A stretch of DNA of 64,000 nucleotides from Flavobacterium sp. AG291 (GTDB lineage: Bacteria; Bacteroidota; Bacteroidia; Flavobacteriales; Flavobacteriaceae), in assembly GCF_003350375.1 (NCBI RefSeq), contig NZ_QQAR01000013.1, forward strand, positions 80,562-144,561, in the 5' to 3' direction. Numbering within the stretch: the first letter of the stretch is position 1; each line of letters begins with the position of its first letter. Shown here piece by piece: positions 36,971-44,778 of this stretch. A program made the position numbers and the translations under genes. The notes below the pieces were generated by a model. That model was not told where the DNA came from. It did no database searches and saw only the letters and a list, made by a program, of their open reading frames with translations.

Positions 36971-37231
36971 ATGAATGCCAATGTAACAGATAAGTCTTTG
37001 GAGTTAAACAAAGGATTTGTCGAAAGTTTAACGGCTGCAGAACTAAATGATTTAATGAAGGAGTTCGATGATTATGAAATCGAAAGATGCAATTCCGGAT
37101 TTTACAGTCATGATTCTGTACACGAATATTTATATAAAGTTGCAAAGCTTTTTAATAAAGAAAAACGAAAATCTGTAAATTTAAAAGATAATGAAGAGGA
37201 CCTTAATAAGGTCCTCTCTTTTTATAACTAA
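36971..37231 (+). CDS. candidate antitoxin of the TAC-like module
   Basis: This 86-aa acidic protein has no family that I recognise. It starts with NANVTDKSLELNKGFVESLTAAELNDLMKEFDDYE and ends in a helical EEDLNKVLSFYN tail. It directly precedes a SecB-like chaperone gene (23 bp) and a toxin-like gene. In known TAC systems a small antitoxin needs the chaperone to fold, often through a C-terminal addiction segment, so the antitoxin role is inferred from order and size. A strong hairpin terminator lies in its last codons. Confidence 0.6.
   Translation: MNANVTDKSLELNKGFVESLTAAELNDLMKEFDDYEIERCNSGFYSHDSVHEYLYKVAKLFNKEKRKSVNLKDNEEDLNKVLSFYN
37196..37223 (+). terminator. attenuator-like terminator inside the antitoxin 3' end
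   Basis: GAGGACCTT (37196-37204), a 3-nt loop and AAGGTCCTC (37208-37216), then TCTTTTT. The stem is perfect over 9 bp. It sits within the last codons of the first gene and before the chaperone and toxin genes, so it would make the first gene more abundant than the other two. Confidence 0.7.
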
Positions 37232-37254
37232 TTTACTTAACCAACCACACACTA

Positions 37255-37674
37255 ATGAAATCAGATTTAAAATTTGTAAATTTTGTTGTTCCAAAATTTA
37301 TTTTCGAAAAGACAGCAGTTGAAGAAAAAGATAGTACTTTTTCTATTGAACCCCAAGTAGTAATTAGTAGATCAGACAATCAGTTTCATATCAATATCGA
37401 TGTTGAAATTTTAGATGTTGAACACAATTTTAATTTAAAAATGCTATGTATCGGTATTTTTACCTATGAAACCACAGAGGAAAAAACGCTTTTAGATTTT
37501 ATGTCTCTTAATGGGCCAGCTATAGTTTTTCCGTATGTAAGAAGTTTTATATCTTCTTATACTGCTTTATCGGGTTTTGATACAATTACTTTACCTACAT
37601 TAAACTTCGCAGGACAGAAAGAAAAATTAATTGAAACTTTAATTGATTTAGATTCTTTAAACGATGAGCAATAA
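37255..37674 (+). CDS. SecB-like chaperone (TAC chaperone)
   Basis: This 139-aa protein matches the SecB fold. Segments such as IVFPYVRSFISSYTALSGFD followed by ITLPTLNF correspond to the SecB ILFPYARE...LAPVNF region, and the N-terminal strands fit as well. SecB-like proteins encoded with toxin-antitoxin pairs fold and protect the antitoxin. The gene overlaps the next gene by 11 bp, which argues for co-translation with the toxin. SecB homology is strong by pattern; partner identity is inference. Confidence 0.8.
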   Translation: MKSDLKFVNFVVPKFIFEKTAVEEKDSTFSIEPQVVISRSDNQFHINIDVEILDVEHNFNLKMLCIGIFTYETTEEKTLLDFMSLNGPAIVFPYVRSFISSYTALSGFDTITLPTLNFAGQKEKLIETLIDLDSLNDEQ

Positions 37675-38245
37675 TCTTTATGTATATACTTACCAACATA
37701 CGTGTAATAAAGGGCATCAAGCTTATATCCTTAAAAATGCTCCTTTTAAAGCTCCAGTACGTATAGTAAAAGGAAAGAAAAAAATACCTTTTTTAGGAGA
37801 AGGTTATTATTTATGGGAAGAGAACATGGCAGCTGCTCACAGATGGGGGCAAAAGCATTACAATAATATCTATAGTATTGTTGAATATAAAGATTTAGAA
37901 ATAAATGATGGTGAGTTTTTAGATTTAACGGATAGGCGTCAATTAGAATATTTCAAAAACTTACAGGATACATTTACTTCTAAAAGACCAGAATCAGCTT
38001 CATGGAAATTAGGTCAATGGATAGAGTTTTTTAAATTTAATAGGCAGAGAGACCATGCTTTATTTCCTTTTAATTATATAAAAGCTGATGAACATCTACC
38101 GGATATTGAAGAAAATCAATTAGTGAGACAAAAGGTGTTCTTTTCTGAAGGGATGCCATATTTTACTTATTTTTCTCCGCTATATATGTTATGTGTAATA
38201 GATAAGAAACAAATGAAATTTGATTCAGAAACGTTTGTTACCTAA
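37664..38245 (+). CDS. candidate ADP-ribosyltransferase-like toxin
   Basis: The 193-aa protein begins with an ADP-ribosyltransferase-like layout: LYVYTYQHTCNKGHQAYILKN, then LGEGYYLWEENMAAAHRWG (45-63), the GxGxY motif and a helix typical of DUF3990/DarT-like folds, then VEYKDLEINDGEFLDLT. I cannot point to every catalytic residue. It overlaps the SecB-like gene by 11 bp and is last in the module. CmdT of the E. coli CmdTAC phage defence system is an ADP-ribosyltransferase with a SecB-like partner, so the same logic may apply here. Confidence 0.6.
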   Translation: MSNNLYVYTYQHTCNKGHQAYILKNAPFKAPVRIVKGKKKIPFLGEGYYLWEENMAAAHRWGQKHYNNIYSIVEYKDLEINDGEFLDLTDRRQLEYFKNLQDTFTSKRPESASWKLGQWIEFFKFNRQRDHALFPFNYIKADEHLPDIEENQLVRQKVFFSEGMPYFTYFSPLYMLCVIDKKQMKFDSETFVT

Positions 38246-38278
38246 TTAAAAGCGCTCCTTTTTGGAGCGCTTTTAATT
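38244..38278. terminator. bidirectional terminator, AATTAAAAGCGCTCC palindrome
   Basis: A perfect 15-bp stem around TTTTT. It lies between the convergent toxin gene and the last gene of the late operon. Confidence 0.9.
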
Positions 38279-38441
38279 AATGTTTTACTTTAACTACTCT
38301 GCCACCTTTAGCATACTTGTAGCCTTTTTTTAACTGGCCGTTTGATTTTACACCCTCACGTTTAATTACTTTACTGCATAGTTTTTTTGCTGTTGTTGCA
38401 GTTTTCCTTTTAGCTGGAGCTTTCCTTTTTGCTGTTGCCAT
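38277..38441 (-). CDS. small Ala/Lys-rich basic protein
   Basis: This 54-aa protein starts MATAKRKAPAKRKTATTAKK and ends GYKYAKGGRVVKVKH. About one third of its residues are Lys or Arg. This composition suits a DNA-condensing or virion-internal protein. It is the last gene of the late operon, 10 bp after the preceding gene. The stop codon overlaps the terminator palindrome. The role is inferred. Confidence 0.65.
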   Translation of the reverse strand: MATAKRKAPAKRKTATTAKKLCSKVIKREGVKSNGQLKKGYKYAKGGRVVKVKH

Positions 38442-38451
38442 AATATATGTA

Positions 38452-38796
38452 TTAATAGATTAATTTATCCCATTTAAAGCCGGATTCGTAAATTTTTGCA
38501 TTTGTGATAATGCCTATATTATTAAGTAGTTCATCATCGATAATCATTATCTCTTTTGAACCATCATTTATATAGGCCTGTTGGTTTTCATATTCAACAC
38601 GTAACCCATTACCATATAAAAGATAGAGTATTGAGCCCTTAGCACTTTTAATAACGTTGCCTACATTTTTACGAGCAAAAGCAAAAGCGATTTCTTTTTT
38701 AGACCATTCCCTTTCTGCTTCAGTAATTTCAACAAGGCCATACACGTGTTTACCTACCAAATAAAGTCCAGTTGTAAAGAGTATTTTTCCTAACAT
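38452..38796 (-). CDS. hypothetical late protein
   Basis: This 114-aa protein has a hydrophobic N-terminus (ILFTTGLYLVGKHVYGLV) and a beta-rich remainder (SILYLLYGNGLRVEYENQQAYIND). It overlaps the preceding gene by 7 bp, so the two are translationally coupled. It probably associates with the membrane. The family is unknown. Confidence 0.6.
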   Translation of the reverse strand: MLGKILFTTGLYLVGKHVYGLVEITEAEREWSKKEIAFAFARKNVGNVIKSAKGSILYLLYGNGLRVEYENQQAYINDGSKEIMIIDDELLNNIGIITNAKIYESGFKWDKLIY

Positions 38797-41402
38797 AAAA
38801 CATCAAACTTTAATTGTACTTTTTCTTTTTGGGGTTCATTTTCTTGAATGGGGATATCTGTATTATTTCCTTGTTCAGGATTATATACAGTTCCCGTAGC
38901 AATGTTATATGCAATGGTTTCAAGAGGAACAAGAGTGTAGCGGTTCTTATCAAAATAGGCGTAGTTATCAGCAAAAGAACTTTCCTTAACCATCTTAGTT
39001 ATGATGTCACCATCAAACACTACTTCAGCACCTCCTTTAGTTCGCCCGGTTGTCGTTTGTTGGAAAATGATAACGAACACCTTTCCGTTGAATTTTTTAC
39101 GTAAATCTTCATCAAGTTTCAAAGGGCCAACCATACGCAACAGTTTTTGCCAACTGTCTATAAAGATGATATCGTAATCAGCAATCAACTCGTATAGCTG
39201 TGCGGTATTTTCAACCTCCGCAACTGTATCAATATTTTGTTGTGCAGCAGCAGACAAATATTTATCTCTTTTATCTGTTGCAAGTGAACTTAACGGATGC
39301 TCTTCTCCTGAAATAAATAAACAGCTATTGCCAGGTGTAGCAAAATCATTCATAAACTTATAAAGTGCTGTTGTCTTACCTGCCCCTTGTTCACCATCTA
39401 ACGTAATAACTACGCTGCCTACAGGTTTACGCTCTACACGCTGAAAAAATTTTCCAGTTTCACCATTGATTATAAAGAAATCTGCCGGGGCTGCATTTGA
39501 GCTTTCATTTATGCCCATTACCAAAGGGTTTTTCTTTCTTGTCGTTGTTACAGCAGTAAGAGTGTTTTCTTTAAATTCTTGTTCAGACTGAACTGGATCT
39601 TTTCTCACTTCAGTTATTTGATTTTGTTCAGGCTCATTTTGTTGAGTTTCTGCACCTTTTAGCCCGTCAAACATGGAGTAGTTATACTTTTGGTTTTTCA
39701 GACTTTCTACACGCCCTCTGATAGCATTTACAAACTCTACACCTCTGTCAGAAAGTGTTATAACATAGTAATTTGAATTATCATCTATATCGTAGTACCA
39801 AAGCATATAATCAGGTATCCCCTGTATAATCGCTTTTTGAAACTTTGATGGCTTTATTTCGATATCTTCAGCAGTAATATCATCAACATCTTTTAAAACC
39901 GTATACAGTACATTTGCTTGCATCGGTTTTACTTTGTATTTACCGGAGGCTAAAACTTCATTGATTGCGGTGGTTACACTTGCGCTTTTTGGTTTACGAC
40001 TGAATGATATGGGGTTTACAGCTTCAAGGTGTTTTTTATGAGCGTCGATATCTTTTTTCTTCTCTATAACAGATTCCTTTTCAACAGGCTTCTTTTTCGC
40101 TTTTGACTTTGTTTTTTTAGGTGTGTCCTTTTTACGGATATCTAAAAAGTATTTTGGATCGCCTTTACTATCGTATTGCAAAATATAATCAGCTATGGCC
40201 TGTGCCTGTGTAGCTGCACGCATTAGAAAACGGTTATCTTCCTGTAAAAAAGTTAATGCAGAGTTCCAGCCCTTCAGGTATGCAGCTGAATTTTTTGCGG
40301 TGTGAAAAATAATACCGGATTCAGCACTTAAAAAAGTAGCCCCAAATTCTGCAATCAATTCTTCAAAAGCATAGTCCTTTGATCCAAATTTGTTACCAAG
40401 CTTACGTGATAATCTATTCTTGTGGCCTGTACTATGACTTAACTCATGAAAGTAAGTTGTATAATATCCCTGTACAGTTTCAAAATCTTGTATGTATGGC
40501 ATTCTAAGGATATCCGAGCCACTATTATATGAGGCAGTATTACCGCCCAATTTTAATGATGGAGCAGGATCAGGATACTTTTTAATGATCGCTTCAGCTA
40601 TAGGCATACGATGTTCATCCATAGCCGGCAACGGCTTATCAATAAAACCATGCTTAAAATTTTCCAGGTTAAAATCGATGCCCTCAATATCTTTACCATT
40701 GAATACCTTGTAATACTTCAGGATCGGTAAAACAAACTGTTCTACATTATCAGTAGGCAGGTTTTTAGATTTTAGCAGCGCAATAAACTTCTCACGGTCA
40801 TAACTCGAAAGATCTATTTTTTTTGCTGCATCCTGATATAAGTAAAGTTTTGTAAAATAGACTACCTCGTGACCTTTAGTGCCTTTTTTTATTTTCCCTT
40901 TCAATTCTTCAACCTGTTTGAATGTCAGGAAAAAAGGATTTTCAAGTGGTCTGAACCCGGTAAGTAAAATTCTGTTGATACCCCGGTACATTTTCTTTGT
41001 AACAAAGTTGAAAGGCAAGGTATAACCATTGCCGTAAAATTGTGCTTCCCAAGGTTTTTTCCAGTCGTTTGAGTTCGCTTGTTTAATCAACTGGATCATT
41101 TTATCAGTCATCATCTGATAAATTTCGTTAGGGCTTACTGCTTTGCCAAGGCCAGTAATGATATCGTCTTTATCATCTTCGCAATCAAGGCAGCTAATAA
41201 GACTTTCTGGAACAACCTCTACAGATGGTTTTGATATTAAGAGCCTGAATTCTTTTGCATCCGGATATGCAGCAAGAACAGCCTGAACACGATCAATAAG
41301 TGCAGGCTGCTCTTGTATTTTGCCTTCAGTAATGAACTGCTGAAGTTCCTTGCGAGTTACCGTTTTTCGGTTTAAAGCATTAAATTTTTCGACTATACTC
41401 AT
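38790..41402 (-). CDS. ArdC-like metallopeptidase fused to RecA/KaiC-like P-loop ATPase
   Basis: 870 aa. The N-terminal half resembles ArdC antirestriction proteins: an ssDNA-binding-type region (about 85-220, WKKPWE, PFNFVTKKMYRGINRILL) and a zincin site H319ELSH323 with a later FEELIAEFGA. A Lys-rich linker (about 425-470) and a winged-helix-like stretch (about 490-590) follow. Then comes a P-loop ATPase (about 640-860) with Walker A GEQGAGKTT (K676) and Walker B YDIIFIDSW (about 745). This is the only ATPase of the late operon. It might protect incoming DNA, help load DNA, or act in replication. I know no protein with this full architecture. Confidence 0.75.
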   Translation of the reverse strand: MSIVEKFNALNRKTVTRKELQQFITEGKIQEQPALIDRVQAVLAAYPDAKEFRLLISKPSVEVVPESLISCLDCEDDKDDIITGLGKAVSPNEIYQMMTDKMIQLIKQANSNDWKKPWEAQFYGNGYTLPFNFVTKKMYRGINRILLTGFRPLENPFFLTFKQVEELKGKIKKGTKGHEVVYFTKLYLYQDAAKKIDLSSYDREKFIALLKSKNLPTDNVEQFVLPILKYYKVFNGKDIEGIDFNLENFKHGFIDKPLPAMDEHRMPIAEAIIKKYPDPAPSLKLGGNTASYNSGSDILRMPYIQDFETVQGYYTTYFHELSHSTGHKNRLSRKLGNKFGSKDYAFEELIAEFGATFLSAESGIIFHTAKNSAAYLKGWNSALTFLQEDNRFLMRAATQAQAIADYILQYDSKGDPKYFLDIRKKDTPKKTKSKAKKKPVEKESVIEKKKDIDAHKKHLEAVNPISFSRKPKSASVTTAINEVLASGKYKVKPMQANVLYTVLKDVDDITAEDIEIKPSKFQKAIIQGIPDYMLWYYDIDDNSNYYVITLSDRGVEFVNAIRGRVESLKNQKYNYSMFDGLKGAETQQNEPEQNQITEVRKDPVQSEQEFKENTLTAVTTTRKKNPLVMGINESSNAAPADFFIINGETGKFFQRVERKPVGSVVITLDGEQGAGKTTALYKFMNDFATPGNSCLFISGEEHPLSSLATDKRDKYLSAAAQQNIDTVAEVENTAQLYELIADYDIIFIDSWQKLLRMVGPLKLDEDLRKKFNGKVFVIIFQQTTTGRTKGGAEVVFDGDIITKMVKESSFADNYAYFDKNRYTLVPLETIAYNIATGTVYNPEQGNNTDIPIQENEPQKEKVQLKFDVLC

Positions 41403-41404
41403 AA

Positions 41405-41884
41405 TTACCCCTCAATTACATATTCACTACCCAAAACCTCTACTACCGCCTCAACGCTTAAGCCTGTAGTAATTGACGTTACATCAAATTCAGTCATATT
41501 AGCCAGGTTATCAAGTAAAGAAGTAAGCGAGACTTTAAAAGGGAGGTTTTTCAGTTCCGTTGTTGAATTTGCAGGGATTTCCAATTCGGTAAGATTTACA
41601 TCAGCCTGCCCGAAGTAAGTACCGTTTTTGTAAATACTTACTCTCTTAAGTGTAACTATATTTGCGCCACTAACTGAAAAGCTTTCGTTAGTAGGATTTT
41701 GCAGCATAAAGTTTAGGTTGAAACTTAGTTCTGTAAAGTTTTTAAGCTTTACATTACTGATATCGCTCGGCCAAATTTTCATCCTGTCGAAAACGGCTTT
41801 CAAAACCAACACTTTTTTTGCGGTAAGGACTGCAATACCTAAAATAGCCAGTCCACCGACAATTACTATAGTTCCTGCTTTCAT
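41405..41884 (-). CDS. membrane-anchored LEA14/WHy-like protein
   Basis: The 159-aa protein has an N-terminal membrane helix (TIVIVGGLAILGIAVLTAKKV). A single beta-sandwich domain of the LEA14/WHy type follows (FNLNFMLQNPTNESFSVSG, GQADVNLTELEIPANSTTEL). LEA14-like domains are stress or membrane-associated modules. In this late operon it is one of several small anchored proteins and may be a virion membrane protein. Confidence 0.65.
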   Translation of the reverse strand: MKAGTIVIVGGLAILGIAVLTAKKVLVLKAVFDRMKIWPSDISNVKLKNFTELSFNLNFMLQNPTNESFSVSGANIVTLKRVSIYKNGTYFGQADVNLTELEIPANSTTELKNLPFKVSLTSLLDNLANMTEFDVTSITTGLSVEAVVEVLGSEYVIEG

Positions 41885-41904
41885 AGTTTAAATTTTAATG
41901 CTTA

Positions 41905-42561
41905 CTAATAAGATTTTAATGCAATTTCTTTAACTCCTTTGGCCTTAAACAAAGCAGCTTGTGTCTGCTGACCAAAATCGCCATCGATAGTAATGCCTAA
42001 ACGCCTTTGCAGTTCTGCCACTTCTGTACTATCATACATACCATATTTCAATACTAAATTTGTATTAATGACTGTTGTATCAATAAGGTCAGTGGGATTG
42101 ATGAGTACGCCTTTTTTGTCGTAAACTTCAAAATGAACATGGTTAACCATTGTTGCACCATGCTTTGCGGAAATATCCTGAGCAACACCTACTTTTTGTC
42201 CCGATATCACTTTTGCACCAACTTTTACAGTAGGTGTGAGATAGAACATTTGCACAGTATGAGTCGCATTTTTTATTTCAATACCAGTATATTTTGGATC
42301 ATTGGCGTAAGCTAAAAGTATACGGGTAATCGTACCTGATATTGGAGAATAAATTGCTTCGCCCGGGATTGCCCTAAAGTCAATACCACCATGTTTACGT
42401 GTACCACCGGAACGTGATGCGCCATAATTACCACATCCAAGCGGATCACATCCCCTTAATGTTTTACTTCGTGTCGGGGCTGCAAAAATTGTATTAGATT
42501 TCATCAGTAAATAAATTAGTGCCACACCGGCAATTACAAAAGTGATTTTTTTCGTATCCAT
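41905..42561 (-). CDS. M23 peptidase endolysin with peptidoglycan-binding domain
   Basis: The 218-aa protein has an N-terminal membrane helix (TFVIAGVALIYLLM), probably a signal-anchor. The M23 (LytM) zinc site is H57xxxD61 (HGGID) plus H141VH143 (HVHFE). A C-terminal PG_binding_1 domain (about 170-215, VAELQRRLGITIDGDFGQQT) follows. It cleaves peptide cross-links of peptidoglycan. It overlaps the spanin-like gene by 28 bp, in a lysis cassette. Confidence 0.9.
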   Translation of the reverse strand: MDTKKITFVIAGVALIYLLMKSNTIFAAPTRSKTLRGCDPLGCGNYGASRSGGTRKHGGIDFRAIPGEAIYSPISGTITRILLAYANDPKYTGIEIKNATHTVQMFYLTPTVKVGAKVISGQKVGVAQDISAKHGATMVNHVHFEVYDKKGVLINPTDLIDTTVINTNLVLKYGMYDSTEVAELQRRLGITIDGDFGQQTQAALFKAKGVKEIALKSY

Positions 42562-43091
42562 GTTCTTACTTTGCTAATTAGATATCCGCAAAAGAATAGG
42601 AGGCAAGCCCATCCGAAATAAGCAGGATATTTATAGTACCAAGGGGTAAACTTTACAACAACAGGAATTTCTTTTGTTTTAAGCTTGTCGATATAAACAA
42701 TGCTATCTCTGCTGACATAGTTTTTTTCGCTTTTGGTTTCCGCGAGGTTTTGGTATGCAATAAGTAAATTGCGGTATTTGTCATAGTACACACCATATTT
42801 ATTGTCTCCTGATACCTTGTTAGTGTTTACTTGCTCAAGTATTTTATCGATAGCTTCCTGACAAACAGAATCACATTCTTTCTTACTGGTTCTGATCTTA
42901 CCTATAACAACCTGAAGGCTATCGGCAATAGCTTTATTCCTGTCGATTTCTTTCGTTGCAATGGTGTTGACAGTAGTATTTTGAGTTGTATTGTCTGTTT
43001 CTTTGACAGTAGGTAATGGAGGCTTTCCACATGATGCGATCAGTATTAGTCCTATGAATATTAAAAGCCAGGTGTTTTTTAGTGTTTTCAT
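42534..43091 (-). CDS. candidate unimolecular spanin
   Basis: This 185-aa protein has an N-terminal lipobox (IGLILIASC, Cys21), a Lys/Asn-rich coiled-coil-prone periplasmic part and a C-terminal membrane helix (about 158-175, YFGWACLLFFCGYLISKV) with a basic tail. A lipoprotein attached to the outer membrane and anchored in the inner membrane is the design of unimolecular spanins, which fuse the two membranes at lysis. Its position between holin and endolysin supports this. No sequence homology is claimed. Confidence 0.65.
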   Translation of the reverse strand: MKTLKNTWLLIFIGLILIASCGKPPLPTVKETDNTTQNTTVNTIATKEIDRNKAIADSLQVVIGKIRTSKKECDSVCQEAIDKILEQVNTNKVSGDNKYGVYYDKYRNLLIAYQNLAETKSEKNYVSRDSIVYIDKLKTKEIPVVVKFTPWYYKYPAYFGWACLLFFCGYLISKVRTWIRKKSLL

Positions 43092-43435
43092 TAGTTTATC
43101 TTTTTGATTTGTTTTCTTACTGTATCAAAGGCAGTGATAGCCAGTTCTTCCAACTTTGAGTAAATAAGGTCACTCATTGATCCTGCAAGGCTGCAAAAAG
43201 CGTAAGAGAAAAGTTTATTGAAATGTAGAAACTGATCAATAAAAGCATAAGCTATACCTGCAATAAAAAGCGACATAAAGGCCTCAATTAAAAACCTTTT
43301 AAAAGTGATTTTTGTTCCTTTTTCATGGAGTTTACGCATTTTGTAAACTGATCCTGCAATAACGAACATCGCAAAAGAGAAAAATTCAGCTAATGGTTTA
43401 AATATTTGGGTAATTATTTCGGCAGGATTTTTCAT
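43091..43435 (-). CDS. holin
   Basis: The 114-aa protein has two or three hydrophobic helices (EFFSFAMFVIAGSVY, FLIEAFMSLFIAGIAYAFI, LFSYAFCSLAGSMSDLIY) and a charged C-terminus (VRKQIKKIN), as in phage holins. It makes inner-membrane lesions at lysis. It is immediately upstream of the spanin candidate; the stop and start overlap by one base. Confidence 0.75.
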   Translation of the reverse strand: MKNPAEIITQIFKPLAEFFSFAMFVIAGSVYKMRKLHEKGTKITFKRFLIEAFMSLFIAGIAYAFIDQFLHFNKLFSYAFCSLAGSMSDLIYSKLEELAITAFDTVRKQIKKIN

Positions 43436-43482
43436 AGTAATTCTTTATTGGATTTCGATTTTTTAATGCTTTGAGATTAATT

Positions 43483-44229
43483 TTATGGTTTTACCTCACA
43501 GATTACATTCCAAACGGCAGAACCATTATTATTGAATGCTCTTAGCGTTGCTGAAACTGTTACGTCTAATTCCGTAAGCAAAGCCCCCTTTTTAATTACT
43601 CCATGTAGTTTTATACTTTGTCCTTGTGAAACCACTACTATTTCTTTTGAAATATTTTCAGCAGGATCAGGGAGATACCAGTCAGAACCAATAGCGTTAT
43701 TATCTTCAAAAAAGGTTCTTTTATAGAATTGAATGTCTTCGGTGTATATGTTGAAATTGGGAGCGTAAACGCCTACATAACCATTAATAAAATTTAACTG
43801 TCGTTCTACAAACTCTTTATCTACTAATGATCTTTCCGTGTAGTCAGCAGAATAGTCTTGTAAGTATTGTATACCTTTTTGGTTTTGTGAGTTGACTATT
43901 ATGTCACCGTCTGAATTTATAACTACACTACCATCTGAAACATATACTGAACTTTCTCTTGATTCTAAATCATTTCGTGCGTAAAGCGCAGCTATCGCTG
44001 GATTCGTGTAAGTATCATCAAAAGCACTGACATATATTTCAGCAAATTTTGTTTGATTAGTATTATATGCACCCATTAGTGCAAAAGCCCATTCTGCGAT
44101 ATTGGAAAGAGATATATTTTCCCCAACACTTACTTCGGAACCACGCTCAAAAACATCTTGTGCGGTATCTGATCCACCGCCTCCAGAACTACCCGGAAAC
44201 CATTCTACGCTTGTTCCTATGCTGCTCAT
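43483..44229 (-). CDS. spike/fibre-like structural protein
   Basis: A 248-aa protein from the ATG at 44229. A GTG at 44268 would give 261 aa. It has a fibre-like phrase (DYSADYTERSLVDKEFVER) of the kind seen in phage tail fibres and neck appendages. Gly-rich and Ser-rich beta segments follow, and it ends WNVICEVKP. It is a candidate receptor-binding or vertex protein of the virion. The upstream gene's -1 extension overlaps its start. Confidence 0.55.
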   Translation of the reverse strand: MSSIGTSVEWFPGSSGGGGSDTAQDVFERGSEVSVGENISLSNIAEWAFALMGAYNTNQTKFAEIYVSAFDDTYTNPAIAALYARNDLESRESSVYVSDGSVVINSDGDIIVNSQNQKGIQYLQDYSADYTERSLVDKEFVERQLNFINGYVGVYAPNFNIYTEDIQFYKRTFFEDNNAIGSDWYLPDPAENISKEIVVVSQGQSIKLHGVIKKGALLTELDVTVSATLRAFNNNGSAVWNVICEVKP

Positions 44230-44332
44230 CCTTATTTTGTTTATAGAGGTTATAAATTGCCCACGCACCGTAGGTAATACCGCCTAAAGCGACTATTGTT
44301 ATAATTGTTCGGGCAGTGTTACTTTTTTTTTT
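44189..44332 (-). other. start-less -1 frame encoding a membrane helix after an A10 tract
   Basis: On the minus strand ten A (complement of T10 at 44323-44332) end the 159-aa frame's Lys codons. The -1 frame opens just after an in-frame TGA upstream and has no ATG, GTG or TTG before the helix. It encodes TIITIVALGGITYGAWAIYNL plus a basic tail and stops at 44189. It is most simply a frameshift or transcriptional slippage extension of the upstream gene that adds a C-terminal membrane anchor; an indel in a homopolymer is the alternative. Confidence 0.65.
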
Positions 44333-44778
44333 AGATCAAGTCCTATTATTGCCATTGCTTCAGTATAGTCACTGTCGGTAATGTATTGGTTCACGGTAGG
44401 TCCGTTCTCAATCCTGACCATGATCTTACAAATTGCGATAATTGTTTCCTGGCTTAGTTCGATTAAATCTAACGCTGTAATTCCAACACTTGCAGCAACC
44501 GTATTTATATATGAAACCGTATTGTTTTCAAAAGATGGTGCATACTCTGTAATTAATGCCTGAATTGTGTTTTTACCTCCCTTGATATCTGAAATAAGAT
44601 CACGCATCATTGCACGGAGGCCGTAACGTAATTCTATAAATTGCTCGAATTTGCCATCAGTGTTTTGACTTAATGGCACTTTACCCACCCATGAAATTGA
44701 GGTCTGTATAAGATTTCCGGGGTTGTTGTTCCTGATGCCTCGCGGATAACCGGGTTTATTCAAATAATTTTTAGCCAT
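44299..44778 (-). CDS. lysozyme-like structural protein (P5-type annotation)
   Basis: This 159-aa protein begins YPRGIRNNNPGNLIQTS and has the FEQFIELRYGLRAMMRDLI pattern shared by phage and Bacteroidota proteins annotated 'structural protein P5' or lytic muramidase-like. It may cut peptidoglycan during entry or release. In the zero frame it lacks a membrane helix, unlike its late neighbours. A -1 shift at its A10 tract would add one. The late genes around it are co-directional with short gaps. Confidence 0.7.
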   Translation of the reverse strand: MAKNYLNKPGYPRGIRNNNPGNLIQTSISWVGKVPLSQNTDGKFEQFIELRYGLRAMMRDLISDIKGGKNTIQALITEYAPSFENNTVSYINTVAASVGITALDLIELSQETIIAICKIMVRIENGPTVNQYITDSDYTEAMAIIGLDLKKKVTLPEQL

